From Pseudomonas kilonensis (GTDB taxonomy: Bacteria; Pseudomonadota; Gammaproteobacteria; Pseudomonadales; Pseudomonadaceae): a stretch of DNA of 42,495 nt. The notes beneath the pieces were generated by a model that saw only the letters and a program-made list of their open reading frames with translations, had not been told where the DNA came from and did not search any database. The position numbers and the translations under genes are program-made. Numbering within the stretch: the first letter of the stretch is position 1; each line of letters opens with the position of its first letter. Below are positions 26,239 through 34,666 of this stretch, one piece after another. Location of the stretch: contig NZ_LHVH01000015.1 of assembly GCF_001269885.1 (NCBI RefSeq), forward strand, positions 1 through 42,495. The letters are read 5' to 3'.

Positions 26239-26511
26239 ATGAAGGTGTTTTGGGGGCTGGGGCGCTTGCTGACCCTGCTGTTCTGGCTGGTGGTGCTGGT
26301 CAATCTGGTCGTGCCGTTCGTCCATCCGCTGCACCTGCTGGTCAATGTCGCTGGCGCGTTTTTGCTGGTGCTGCACCTGCTGGAGCTGCTGTTCTTCCGG
26401 GCCAGTTTTCGTGGCCGCCCCGCGCCTGGCCGTGATCGCCTCAGAGTGCTGCTGTTCGGCATCTTCCACCTGCAAACCCTCCCGACCGCGCCAGAGGCTT
26501 CCCATGCGTAA
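26239..26511 (+). CDS. DUF1145 small membrane protein
   Basis: The 90-residue protein has two hydrophobic helices: LGRLLTLLFWLVVLVNLVVPFV and LLVNVAGAFLLVLHLLELLFF. A basic loop and a short C-terminal tail follow. This fits DUF1145, an uncharacterised inner membrane family of gamma-proteobacteria. A strong CAGGGGGG site precedes ATG 26239. It overlaps the next gene by 8 bp, so both are made from one message. Confidence 0.82.
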   Translation: MKVFWGLGRLLTLLFWLVVLVNLVVPFVHPLHLLVNVAGAFLLVLHLLELLFFRASFRGRPAPGRDRLRVLLFGIFHLQTLPTAPEASHA

Positions 26512-27262
26512 ATTGTGTCTGCTCGCCGCACTCGTATGCCCGTGGGCTTCGGCCCAGGTGGTCCAGGTAGAAAGCCATTCGTTAATGCGCCTGCCCAACA
26601 CCACCGGCACCCTGGTCCTTGAGCGACTGGACGTGGCCGACTACGGCACGCTGCTGGTGCCTTCCAATGTCACTGAACTGACCATCGACCAATTGCACCT
26701 GGGGCGTGAGGCGCGGATCGCCATCGTGCCGGCGCAGCAGGTATTGGAAATGAAAGTGGCCCAGGCTGAGCTGGCCGAGGGCAGCCAGATCACTGCACGC
26801 GGCGCACCGGGTACCTACACCAAGGCGGCGCGGCGGGGGCGTGATCTCAACCTGCAGTTCAAGGCGTTGAATGCGCCGCTGTTGTCGGTGGATGCCCGCG
26901 GTGGTGCCGGTGCGCCGGGTTTCGTCGGCCTTGACGGTGCCAATGGCCAGGCGCCGGGCTGCACCTGGGGTTCGGCCGGTCGCGGGGCCGACGGCAGCAA
27001 TGGCAGCGATGGCCAGCCGGGCGCTGCCGGTGCGCTGGTACGCCTTGAACTGCCCAACGCCTATCCTGCCGAGCAGATCAAAGTGGCGGTGGATGGCGGT
27101 GCGGGTGGCGCGGCGGGTCCTGGTGGCAAGCCTGGGGCGGGGGGCAAGGCCAAGGGCTGCCTGGTCTATACCGCCGACGGCGGCAAAAGCGGCCGTCCTG
27201 GCGCCGATGGCCAGCCAGGGCCTGCCGGAGCGGCGGGGGTGGTGACGGTGCAGCGGTTCTGA
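26504..27262 (+). CDS. Secreted collagen-like Gly-rich protein
   Basis: From ATG 26504 the protein has 252 residues and a Sec signal (cleavage near PWASA, residue 17). Residues 18-130 form a beta-like domain. Residues 133-246 are Gly-rich with runs of Gly-X-Y triplets (GAPGFVGLDGANGQ, GADGSNGSDGQPGAAG, GRPGADGQPGPAGAAG). Two Cys (153 and 219) sit in matching contexts (PGC, KGC) and could form one disulfide. The Gly runs are too short for a long triple helix. Similar Gly-rich stretches occur in surface proteins. The start lies inside the preceding ORF, so it is coupled to DUF1145. Function unknown. Confidence 0.75.
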   Translation: MRKLCLLAALVCPWASAQVVQVESHSLMRLPNTTGTLVLERLDVADYGTLLVPSNVTELTIDQLHLGREARIAIVPAQQVLEMKVAQAELAEGSQITARGAPGTYTKAARRGRDLNLQFKALNAPLLSVDARGGAGAPGFVGLDGANGQAPGCTWGSAGRGADGSNGSDGQPGAAGALVRLELPNAYPAEQIKVAVDGGAGGAAGPGGKPGAGGKAKGCLVYTADGGKSGRPGADGQPGPAGAAGVVTVQRF

Positions 27263-27279
27263 ACGTATGACGAACCTAA

Positions 27280-27369
27280 TGTGGGAGCGGGCTTGCTCGC
27301 GAAGAGGGCGTGTCAGGTTAATCAGCATTGACTGACCCACCGCCTTCGCGAGCAAGCCCGCTCCCACAG
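27280..27369. repeat. REP doublet
   Basis: TGTGGGAGCGGGCTTGCTCGCGAAGAGGG pairs with CGCCTTCGCGAGCAAGCCCGCTCCCACA. It lies between the converging collagen-like and CopD-like genes. Confidence 0.92.
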
Positions 27370-27394
27370 GTTCTGTGTGATGCCGCCGATTTTT

Positions 27395-27859
27395 TCAGAA
27401 CATCGGTCGCGCCGCGCCAATCGCTACCACCAGCAACCCGATCAACAGGTTGATCCCCACCAGCCTGCGAATCTTCCCCAGCACCGCCGCACCCGCCGGC
27501 CAGTCCTGCGCCGTCACGGCGTTACGCAATGCCGGCAGTTGCAGGCCCTGGATGCGGATAAACAGCGCCGTCATCACCACATACAACCCCATCATCACTT
27601 GCACATACCGCGGCGCGGTTTCGAAACCGGCGAAGCGCATATGGATCAGGCCTACACCGCTGATCGGTAAAAGCACCACCGCGACCCAGACCCAGACAAA
27701 AAAACGCTGAAACACTTCTACCCACAACTTGAGCCGGGCAGGGCCCTCAAGCGCCGTCATTGCGGCGGGGCGCAGGATCATCCAGGCGAAGAACATGCCG
27801 CCGACCCAGACCAGGGCCGCCAGTAAATGCAGGGTGTAGACGAGGGCAAAGGGTGTCAT
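27395..27859 (-). CDS. CopD-family integral membrane protein
   Basis: The 154-residue protein has four predicted helices. His11 in YTLHLLAALVWVGGMFFAWM matches the conserved first helix of the CopD family. The protein ends GINLLIGLLVVAIGAARPMF. CopD-like domains are tied to copper uptake or haem/electron transport, but single-domain versions like this have no proven role. It is divergent from dinG. Confidence 0.8.
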   Translation of the reverse strand: MTPFALVYTLHLLAALVWVGGMFFAWMILRPAAMTALEGPARLKLWVEVFQRFFVWVWVAVVLLPISGVGLIHMRFAGFETAPRYVQVMMGLYVVMTALFIRIQGLQLPALRNAVTAQDWPAGAAVLGKIRRLVGINLLIGLLVVAIGAARPMF

Positions 27860-27920
27860 TGGGTTACTCCGTTCTGCGCAGGATTCATTAGCGGGGTATG
27901 ATAGCCGCCGATCCGAACCA

Positions 27921-27936
27921 CTGAAAATTTATCCAG
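27921..27936 (+). promoter_or_regulatory. Candidate LexA box of dinG
   Basis: CTGAAAATTTATCCAG has the invariant CTG-N10-CAG of the LexA operator, with an AT-rich core, 22 bp before the dinG start. The core is less perfect than at dinB. dinG is an SOS gene in E. coli. Confidence 0.55.
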
Positions 27937-27958
27937 CGTTTTTTGCGCCCGACCATTC

Positions 27959-30103
27959 ATGATCAGCACCGAACTCAAAACCACGATCCAGGGCGCCTAT
28001 TCGCGTTTTCTCGAAGCCAAGAGCCTCAAGCCGCGATATGGCCAGCGCCTGATGATTGCCGAAGTGGCAAAAGTCCTGGGTGACATCGACACCGACGACG
28101 AAGGCCGGCGCAGTGGCGAGCCCGCCATCGTGGCGGTGGAGGCCGGCACCGGTACCGGCAAGACCGTGGCCTACAGCCTGGCGGCGATTCCCACGGCCAA
28201 GGCCGCTGGCAAACGCCTGGTGATCGCCACGGCCACCGTCGCCCTGCAGGAGCAGATCGTCTACAAGGACCTGCCCGACCTGATGCGCAACAGCGGCCTG
28301 AACTTCACGTTCGCGCTGGCCAAGGGCCGTGGGCGCTACATGTGCCTGTCCAAGCTCGACATGTTGCTCCAGGAAGGCCACGCGCAGACCGCCACGGCTC
28401 AGCTTTTCGAAGAAGAAGGCTTCAAGATCGAAGTCGATGAGGCCAGCCAGAAGCTGTTCACCAGCATGATCGAGAAGCTGGCCGGCAATAAATGGGACGG
28501 CGACCGCGACAGCTGGTCCACGGCCCTGGAAGACGCCGACTGGTCCCGCCTGACGACCGACCATAGCCAGTGCACCAACCGCCATTGCCCGAACTTCGGC
28601 CAGTGCGCCTTCTACAAGGCCCGCGAAGGCATGGGCAAGGTCGACGTCATCGTCACCAACCACGACATGGTCCTGGCTGACCTGGCCCTGGGCGGCGGTG
28701 CGGTGCTGCCGGACCCGCGCGACACGATCTACGTGTTCGACGAAGGCCACCACCTGCCGGACAAGGCCATCGGGCATTTCGCCCATTACACCCGGCTGCG
28801 CTCCACCGCCGACTGGCTGGAAACCACCGCCAAGAACCTCACCAAACTGTTGGCCCAGCATCCATTGCCGGGTGACCTGGGCAAGTTCATCGAGCAAGTG
28901 CCGGAGCTGGCGCGGGAAATCAAGACGAACCAGCAGTTCATGTTCACCGCTTGCGAGCAAGTGGCCGACTTCAAGCCCGGCGAAGACGTCGAGGGCCGCG
29001 AGCGGCCACGCCACCGGTTTGTCGGCGGGGTGATCCCCGAGCACATGCGCGAAATGGGCGTAGAGCTCAAGAAAGGTTTCGCACGCCTGACCGATCTGTT
29101 CACGCGCCTGACCGACCTGCTCAAGGAAGGCATGGATGGTGAGGTCAACATCGGTATCGCCAGCAACCAGGCCGAAGAGTGGTACCCGCTGTTCGGTAGC
29201 CTGTTGTCCCGCTCACAAGGCAATTGGGAACTGTGGACGGCCTTCACCGCCGAGGACCCGGAAGACAACCCGCCAATGGCGCGGTGGCTGACCTTGGCCG
29301 AAAGCGGTTCGCTGTTCGATATCGAGGTCAATGCCAGCCCGATCCTGGCGGCGGAAATGCTGCGTCGCAACCTGTGGAACGTGGCCTACGGCGCGCTGGT
29401 AACCTCCGCCACGCTGACCGCCCTGGGCACGTTCGACCGTTTCCGCATGCGCGCCGGCCTGCCGAAGAAAGCCGTGACCGCCGTGGTCCCGAGCCCCTTC
29501 CATCACGCCGATGCTGGCGTGCTGCGGGTGCCGGACCTCAAGGCCGACCCGCGTGACGCTGCCGCTCACACCGCCGCGATCATCCGCGACCTGCCAGAAC
29601 TGGTGGAAGGCTCACGGGGCACCCTGGTGCTGTTTTCCTCGCGCAAACAGATGCAGGACGTGTTCGACGGCCTTGACCGTGACTGGCGCAAGCAGGTGTT
29701 CATCCAGGGCAACCTGTCGAAGCAGGAAACCCTGAACAAACACAAGGCGCGGGTCGATGGCGGCGATTCCAGCGTGCTGTTCGGCCTGGCGAGTTTTGCC
29801 GAAGGCGTGGACTTGCCGGGTGCCTATTGCGAGCACGTGGTGATCGCCAAGATTCCGTTCTCGGTCCCCGATGACCCGGTGGAAGCCGCGCTGGCCGAGT
29901 GGATCGAAGCCCGAGGCGGCAACCCGTTCATGGAAATCTCCGTACCGGACGCTTCGCTGAAGCTGGTCCAGGCGTGTGGCAGGTTGCTGCGCACCGAGGA
30001 AGACCGCGGCACCATCACCTTGCTCGACCGCAGGCTGGTAACCCAGCGCTATGGCAAGGCGATCCTCAACGCGCTGCCGCCGTTTCGGCGGGAGATTTCC
30101 TGA
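27959..30103 (+). CDS. dinG: ATP-dependent DNA helicase DinG (Fe-S, XPD-like)
   Basis: The 714-residue superfamily 2 helicase is of standard DinG length. Walker A is EAGTGTGKT (61-69). The four Fe-S cluster cysteines are visible at Cys129, Cys205, Cys210 and Cys216. The Walker B box is DEGH (261-264). Motif VI is in QACGRLLRTEEDRG near the C-terminus. It unwinds 5'-to-3', including R-loops and D-loops, and helps forks pass transcription complexes. A possible LexA box lies upstream. Confidence 0.96.
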   Translation: MISTELKTTIQGAYSRFLEAKSLKPRYGQRLMIAEVAKVLGDIDTDDEGRRSGEPAIVAVEAGTGTGKTVAYSLAAIPTAKAAGKRLVIATATVALQEQIVYKDLPDLMRNSGLNFTFALAKGRGRYMCLSKLDMLLQEGHAQTATAQLFEEEGFKIEVDEASQKLFTSMIEKLAGNKWDGDRDSWSTALEDADWSRLTTDHSQCTNRHCPNFGQCAFYKAREGMGKVDVIVTNHDMVLADLALGGGAVLPDPRDTIYVFDEGHHLPDKAIGHFAHYTRLRSTADWLETTAKNLTKLLAQHPLPGDLGKFIEQVPELAREIKTNQQFMFTACEQVADFKPGEDVEGRERPRHRFVGGVIPEHMREMGVELKKGFARLTDLFTRLTDLLKEGMDGEVNIGIASNQAEEWYPLFGSLLSRSQGNWELWTAFTAEDPEDNPPMARWLTLAESGSLFDIEVNASPILAAEMLRRNLWNVAYGALVTSATLTALGTFDRFRMRAGLPKKAVTAVVPSPFHHADAGVLRVPDLKADPRDAAAHTAAIIRDLPELVEGSRGTLVLFSSRKQMQDVFDGLDRDWRKQVFIQGNLSKQETLNKHKARVDGGDSSVLFGLASFAEGVDLPGAYCEHVVIAKIPFSVPDDPVEAALAEWIEARGGNPFMEISVPDASLKLVQACGRLLRTEEDRGTITLLDRRLVTQRYGKAILNALPPFRREIS

Positions 30104-30136
30104 GGCTGCTGCAACTTCACGGTGAGGCAATGTATT

Positions 30137-30224
30137 TGTGGGAGCAAGGCTTGCCCGCGATGAAGGTACCTCGGTCTCAGAAAGACCTCACAGACCTCAT
30201 CGCGGGCAAGCCTTGCTCCCACAG
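30137..30224. repeat. REP doublet
   Basis: TGTGGGAGCAAGGCTTGCCCGCGATG pairs with CATCGCGGGCAAGCCTTGCTCCCACAG. It lies between two co-oriented genes (dinG and the esterase), one of the few copies not between convergent genes. Confidence 0.92.
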
Positions 30225-30339
30225 GTTCTTCTTGCCACGGGGGCATGCTTAGCCAGCCGTCTTGCGACGGTTCCCAAAAACCTGAATGGCTGAAACAATG
30301 CCAGCCACCTTAAAAGTGTTTGTTTCAAGGGAGTTACGG

Positions 30340-31485
30340 GTGCAGATTCAAGGCCATTATGAACTTCAGTTCGAGGCGGTGCGTGAAGCGTTCGCGGCGC
30401 TGTTCGATAATCCCCAGGAGCGCGGCGCGGCGTTGTGCATCCAGGTGGGGGGTCGCACGGTGATCGATCTGTGGGCCGGTACCGCCGACAAGGATGGCCA
30501 TGAAGCCTGGCACAGCGACACCATCGCCAACCTGTTTTCCTGCACCAAGACCTTCACCGCCGTCACCGCCCTGCAACTGGTGGCCGAAGGCAAGTTGCAG
30601 CTGGATGCCCCGGTAGCCCGCTATTGGCCCGAGTTTGCCGCCGCCGGCAAGCAATCCATTACCCTGCGCCAGTTGCTCTGCCATCAGGCCGGGTTGCCGG
30701 CGCTACGTGAATTACTGCCGCCCGAAGCGCTTTATGACTGGCAAGCCATGGTCGATGTCCTGGCGGCAGAAACACCCTGGTGGACGCCGGGTGAGGGCCA
30801 CGGTTATGCCGCGATCACCTACGGCTGGCTGATCGGCGAGCTGTTGCGCAGGGTCGATGGGCGCGGTCCGGGGGAGTCCATCGTGGCCCGTATTGCCAAG
30901 CCGTTGGGCCTGGATTTTCACGTTGGCCTGGCCGACGAGGCGTTTCATCGCGTGGCCCACATCGCCCGTGGCAAAGGCAACGTCGGCGATGCCGCGGCCC
31001 AACGCCTGCTGCAGGTGACGATGCGCGAGCCGACGGCCATGACCACCCGGGCCTTTACCAATCCGCCGTCGATCATGACCAGTACCAACAAGCCGGAATG
31101 GCGGCGCATGCAGCAACCGGCGGCCAACGGCCACGGTAACGCCCGCAGCCTGGCCGGGTTCTATGCGGGGCTGCTGGACGGCAGCCTGCTGGAAGGTGAA
31201 ATGCTCGACGAACTGACTCGCCAGCACAGCTTCGGCGAGGACAAGACGTTGTTGACCCAGACCCGTTTCGGCCTGGGTTGCATGCTCGACCAGCCGGATG
31301 TGCCGAATGCGACCTACGGCCTCGGCCCACGGGCGTTCGGTCATCCGGGGGCCGGGGGCTCCATGGGGTTTGCCGACCCGGAACATGATGTGGCTTTTGG
31401 CTTCGTGACCAACACGCTCGGGCCTTACGTATTGATGGACCCGCGCGCGCAGAACCTTGCGAGGGTACTTGCCACTTGTCTATAA
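30340..31485 (+). CDS. Beta-lactamase-fold esterase (EstB / class C-like serine hydrolase)
   Basis: I start the gene at GTG 30340, because AGGGAG lies 6 bp upstream and the protein then begins MQIQGHYELQFEAVREAF. ATG 30286 would add 18 residues with no ribosome-binding site. The product has 381 residues. The Ser-x-x-Lys pair is in LFSCTKTFTAV. YGWLIGELLRR carries the Tyr of the second motif. GHPGAGGSMGFADPEH corresponds to the third. Family VIII esterases use this fold to cut short-chain esters. No signal peptide, so cytoplasmic. True substrate unknown. Confidence 0.85.
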   Translation: MQIQGHYELQFEAVREAFAALFDNPQERGAALCIQVGGRTVIDLWAGTADKDGHEAWHSDTIANLFSCTKTFTAVTALQLVAEGKLQLDAPVARYWPEFAAAGKQSITLRQLLCHQAGLPALRELLPPEALYDWQAMVDVLAAETPWWTPGEGHGYAAITYGWLIGELLRRVDGRGPGESIVARIAKPLGLDFHVGLADEAFHRVAHIARGKGNVGDAAAQRLLQVTMREPTAMTTRAFTNPPSIMTSTNKPEWRRMQQPAANGHGNARSLAGFYAGLLDGSLLEGEMLDELTRQHSFGEDKTLLTQTRFGLGCMLDQPDVPNATYGLGPRAFGHPGAGGSMGFADPEHDVAFGFVTNTLGPYVLMDPRAQNLARVLATCL

Positions 31486-31603
31486 AGCGCCATTGAAGGC
31501 GGCGGGCACCGGAACCTCGTGTCCTTTTCAGTTTCCAAACGTCTGTTTATGCGGCCAAAACATGGCCTTTGTTTTTCCATTTACATCATTTTGTGGATAT
31601 CCA

Positions 31604-32716
31604 ATGTCATCGAATAAAACCCTCGCTCTGGCGCTGTGCTTCGCTATCACCGGTTGCGCGCAAACCCCACAAAATGATGCCGAGGGCGGCGGTAGCTGGT
31701 GGTCGTTCGGCTCTTCCGACAAGGTCGTGGCCAAGGAAACGGCGCCAGCGGCGCCTCTGAAACCGGCCGCCGTCGCCCCGCAAGCCAAGGCCGAGAGCAC
31801 CACGAGCGGGTGGTGGCCGTTCTCTTCCGATGACGCTGCCGACGTCGCGAAGAAAGAAACCGTCAAGCCTCAAGACAAGCCCGAAGCCAAGGCACCGGCC
31901 GTTGCCAAGGCCGAAGCCGAAAGCAACGGCAAGTGGTGGTGGCCGTTTGGCGGCAAGGACCAGGAAACCGCCAAGGCGGTGCCGATGCCCGATCCGAAAG
32001 TCACCCAGGCCTGGCTCGACGACTACGAGCCGAAGCTGCGCACCGCCATCAAGGACAGCAAGCTCCAACTCGAGCGCCGCGACAATGTGCTGGTGGTCAC
32101 CGCGCCGGTCGACGGCTCCTTCAACCCGGACCGCCCGGCCATGCTGCTGCCCGTGACCCTCGGCCCGTTCACCCGTGTGGCGAAGATCCTTGAAGCCGAC
32201 CCGAAGACCGCCGTGCTGATCCTCGGCCACGCCGACACCTCGGGCGCCGCACCCGCGAACCTGAAACTCAGCCAGGAGCGTGCCCAGTCCGTGGCAGCGA
32301 TTTTCCGTCTCAGCGGCCTGCAACGTGATCGCCTGATGCTGCGCGGCATGGGCGCAGTGGCGCCACGTGCGGCCAACGACAGTGTGGAAGGTCGTGCCTT
32401 GAACCGTCGTGTGGAACTGCTGGTCACGCCGGCCAACACCATGGTTGCGCTGCTGAGCAAATACAACATGCCGGCACCTGCGCCAGTGACGCTGGTGGCG
32501 GCCCAGGACGTGAAACCCGCGGCCCCGGCCCCAGCGTCTGCGGCTAAAAAAGCCGTGACCCCGACCAGCAAAAAAGCACCGGCCAAAAAAGCCGTGGCCA
32601 AGGCGCCTGCCAAGAAAGCCCCAGCCAAGGCCACTACTGCGGCGAAGAAAACCCAACCGGCCAAAGCCGCCACCAATACCAAGAAAGTCGCGGCCGCCGA
32701 TACCCCCAAGCAGTGA
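31604..32716 (+). CDS. OmpA-family lipoprotein with Trp-rich repeats and Lys/Ala H1-like tail
   Basis: From ATG 31604 the protein has 370 residues. The lipoprotein signal ends in AITGC (Cys18). Three copies of a Trp motif (WWSFGSSD at 32, WWPFSSDD at 70, WWPFGGKD at 112) are spaced by Lys/Ala/Glu linkers. An OmpA C-terminal domain follows at about 160-275 (GHADTSGAAPANLKLSQERA, NRRVELLV). The last 70 residues are a highly basic Ala/Lys/Pro tail (KKAPAKKAVAKAPAKKAPAK) like histone H1 or AlgP. The order matches PA1048 upstream of pdxH. The tail could bind phosphate-rich polymers in the envelope; that is a guess. Confidence 0.88.
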   Translation: MSSNKTLALALCFAITGCAQTPQNDAEGGGSWWSFGSSDKVVAKETAPAAPLKPAAVAPQAKAESTTSGWWPFSSDDAADVAKKETVKPQDKPEAKAPAVAKAEAESNGKWWWPFGGKDQETAKAVPMPDPKVTQAWLDDYEPKLRTAIKDSKLQLERRDNVLVVTAPVDGSFNPDRPAMLLPVTLGPFTRVAKILEADPKTAVLILGHADTSGAAPANLKLSQERAQSVAAIFRLSGLQRDRLMLRGMGAVAPRAANDSVEGRALNRRVELLVTPANTMVALLSKYNMPAPAPVTLVAAQDVKPAAPAPASAAKKAVTPTSKKAPAKKAVAKAPAKKAPAKATTAAKKTQPAKAATNTKKVAAADTPKQ

Positions 32717-32740
32717 TGGGCTAACCACAAGGAATGCGCC

Positions 32741-33388
32741 ATGACCCAACCGCTGGCTGATATGCGCCGCGACTACACCCGCGATGGCTTGACCGAGGCG
32801 CAAGCCCCGGCCGAGCCGTTTGCACTGTTCCACCACTGGTTCGCCGACGCGGTGAAAACCGAGCAGGCGCCGGTGGAGGCCAACGCCATGACCCTGGCGA
32901 CGGTGGATGCAGAAGGGCGCCCGCACTGCCGGATCCTGCTGCTCAAGGGGCTGGATGCCCTGGGCTTCACGTTCTTCACCAACTACGACAGCGCCAAGGG
33001 CCAGCAACTGGCCGCGAACCCATTTGCGGCCATGACGTTTTTCTGGCCAGCCCTGGAGCGCCAGGTGCGGATCGAGGGCAAAGTGGTGAAGGTCACGGCG
33101 CAGGAGTCGGACGCCTATTACCAGGTTCGCCCGCTGGGCAGCCGTCTCGGCGCCTGGGCTTCACCCCAGAGCCGAGTGATTTCGGGGCGCTCTGAGCTGG
33201 ACGACTTGCTCAAGGCCACCGAACAACGCTTCAGCGACAGCCAACCGCACTGCCCGGAGCATTGGGGTGGTTATCGTTTGCTGCCCGAGCGCATCGAGTT
33301 CTGGCAGGGTCGTCCGAGCCGCCTGCACGATCGCCTCAACTACCGCCTGCAAGGGGCGAACTGGACGCGCGAGCGTCTGGCGCCTTAG
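32741..33388 (+). CDS. pdxH: Pyridoxine/pyridoxamine 5'-phosphate oxidase
   Basis: This 215-residue protein is of normal PdxH length. FMN/PLP contacts are visible in [24 protein letters not shown] and [14 protein letters not shown]. The C-terminal signature [23 protein letters not shown] and RLHDRLNY is complete. It oxidises PNP and PMP to PLP, the last step of vitamin B6 synthesis and salvage, in the cytoplasm. An AAGGA site lies before ATG 32741. The 3' end overlaps the next gene (minus strand) by 53 bp. Confidence 0.97.
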   Translation: MTQPLADMRRDYTRDGLTEAQAPAEPFALFHHWFADAVKTEQAPVEANAMTLATVDAEGRPHCRILLLKGLDALGFTFFTNYDSAKGQQLAANPFAAMTFFWPALERQVRIEGKVVKVTAQESDAYYQVRPLGSRLGAWASPQSRVISGRSELDDLLKATEQRFSDSQPHCPEHWGGYRLLPERIEFWQGRPSRLHDRLNYRLQGANWTRERLAP

Positions 33389-33620
33389 TGTCGGGGTAAC
33401 CTGCCGCAGCGGTTTTAAGCCATTGCGGCAAGTCCCGACGCTTGACTCCTTGTTCCTGGGCACGGGCCAATTGTTGCAGCATGTAGGTCTTTTTCTGCTC
33501 ATCCTGCCCCGCCAGGGACAGCGCCAGATCGCGGTCCATCCAGCGTTTGATTCGTACGTACAGCCACCAGTGGAAGTACAAACCGGCCACGGTGACCGCG
33601 ACGATGATGAAATAATCCAT
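33336..33620 (-). CDS. Small N-terminally anchored protein, unknown
   Basis: The 94-residue protein has one N-terminal membrane helix ([27 protein letters not shown]), then a basic helical region ([22 protein letters not shown]) and a disordered Ser/Ala tail. It is convergent with pdxH and its last 53 bp overlap pdxH. Homologues sit downstream of pdxH in other pseudomonads. No function known. Confidence 0.75.
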   Translation of the reverse strand: MDYFIIVAVTVAGLYFHWWLYVRIKRWMDRDLALSLAGQDEQKKTYMLQQLARAQEQGVKRRDLPQWLKTAAAGYPDTKAPDARASSSPLAGGS

Positions 33621-33791
33621 GAAAGATCCCCGGGTTGATGACGCAGGTTTCGGAAATTGGCGCTACTGTTTGGTGAATTTTTCGGGTGCGCCTGTATCCC
33701 ACCTGAATGAAAACAATTTTATCCCGGCGAGGCCGTGACAGGCGTCAAGCTGCGGAGTTTAATGAATCCCTGTCTTTTGGAGTTTGATGCT

Positions 33792-34256
33792 ATGCGTAAG
33801 TCTGTTTTGCTGGTTGCTTCCTTTTCCACGATGGCGATGTTGCTCACTGGCTGTCAGTCGAGCCTGACCGGTGACTCCTACTCCCGTGACGAAGCGCGTC
33901 GCGTGCAGACGATTCGCATGGGGACCATCGAGTCCTTGCGTCCGGTCAAGATCGAAGGCACCAAGACCCCCATCGGCGGTGCGGCTGGTGCGGTGGTCGG
34001 TGGTGTTGGCGGCAGCGCCATCGGCGGTGGCCGTGGCAGTATTGTCGCCGCTGTGATTGGCGCGGTAGCTGGTGGCCTGATTGGTTCTGCTACTGAAGAA
34101 GGTTTGACCCGTACCCAGGGTGTGGAAATCACCGTGCGTGAAGATGACGGTAGCATGCGTGCCTATGTGCAGCAGGTTCAGGAGAACGAGGTATTCCGTG
34201 TGGGTGAGCGGGTTCGTATTTCCACTGTGGATGGTACGAGTCGCGTATCGCACTAA
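33792..34256 (+). CDS. SlyB-like outer membrane lipoprotein (glycine zipper 2TM domain)
   Basis: From ATG 33792 the protein has 154 residues. The lipoprotein signal ends LLTGC (Cys21). A long glycine zipper follows (GGAAGAVVGGVGGSAIGGG and AAVIGAVAGGLIGSATEEG), then a small beta domain (VEITVREDDGSMRAYVQQ, FRVGERVRI). This is the SlyB/Pcp/OsmB class, linked to outer membrane integrity and PhoP regulation in enterics. Confidence 0.88.
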   Translation: MRKSVLLVASFSTMAMLLTGCQSSLTGDSYSRDEARRVQTIRMGTIESLRPVKIEGTKTPIGGAAGAVVGGVGGSAIGGGRGSIVAAVIGAVAGGLIGSATEEGLTRTQGVEITVREDDGSMRAYVQQVQENEVFRVGERVRISTVDGTSRVSH

Positions 34257-34273
34257 GCTTGGTTAGGTAAGAG

Positions 34274-34317
34274 AAAAAACGGCGCTTGTTCCTGAACGGG
34301 AAGGCGTCGTTTTTTTA
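34274..34317 (+). terminator. Terminator of the SlyB-like gene
   Basis: ACGGCGC (34279-34285) pairs with GCGTCGT (34304-34310), with an A-run before and T7 after. It sits about 20 bp past the stop and marks the left boundary of the palindromic region. Confidence 0.85.
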
Positions 34318-34338
34318 TGGCTTCGTTTCGGGAGACGG

Positions 34339-34650
34339 CGTGTATATCCGTTTCTTTGGTAACGGCTACTTAGGGTTCCGCCCTTACGGCGGCTCACTTT
34401 TGAGAAGCGCAAAAGTAAGCAAAACGCTTCTGCCCCACCACTCGGTGCCTCGCCTAGGCTCGGCATGCCTGAACGAAGGCATTGCTCCGTGGGCCGCCGC
34501 GAAGGGCCATCCATGGCCCAGCGCGGCTAACCCGGCATCCATGCCGGGTTGCCCACTGCGCAATACCTTCGTTCAGCCAGCGTGGTTAACGGGGCGCCCC
34601 AGATCAAAAGCAGAACCGAGGCGGCCTGATAGCCGACCTGGTTCTGGGTG
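34339..34650. repeat. Left arm of a ~310-bp inverted repeat
   Basis: This arm is an imperfect reverse complement of 35170-35477. For example, CCGCCCTTACGGCGGCTCACTTTTGAGAAGCGCAAAAGTAAGC recurs in inverted form at the right arm. It contains an inner palindrome AACCCGGCAT-CC-ATGCCGGGTT (34529-34550). A 64-codon-plus minus-strand ORF reading out of it has an inverted twin in the right arm, so neither is a gene. Confidence 0.9.
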
Positions 34651-34666
34651 GGACCGCGTTTCTCCC

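Noticed and set aside
34263..34514. ORF pair at 34263-34514 (minus) and 35305-35580 (plus), sharing MDGPSRRPTEQC
   Set aside because: The two are the inverted arms of the repeat at 34339-35477 read outward. They have no ribosome-binding site and no domain, so they are repeat translations.
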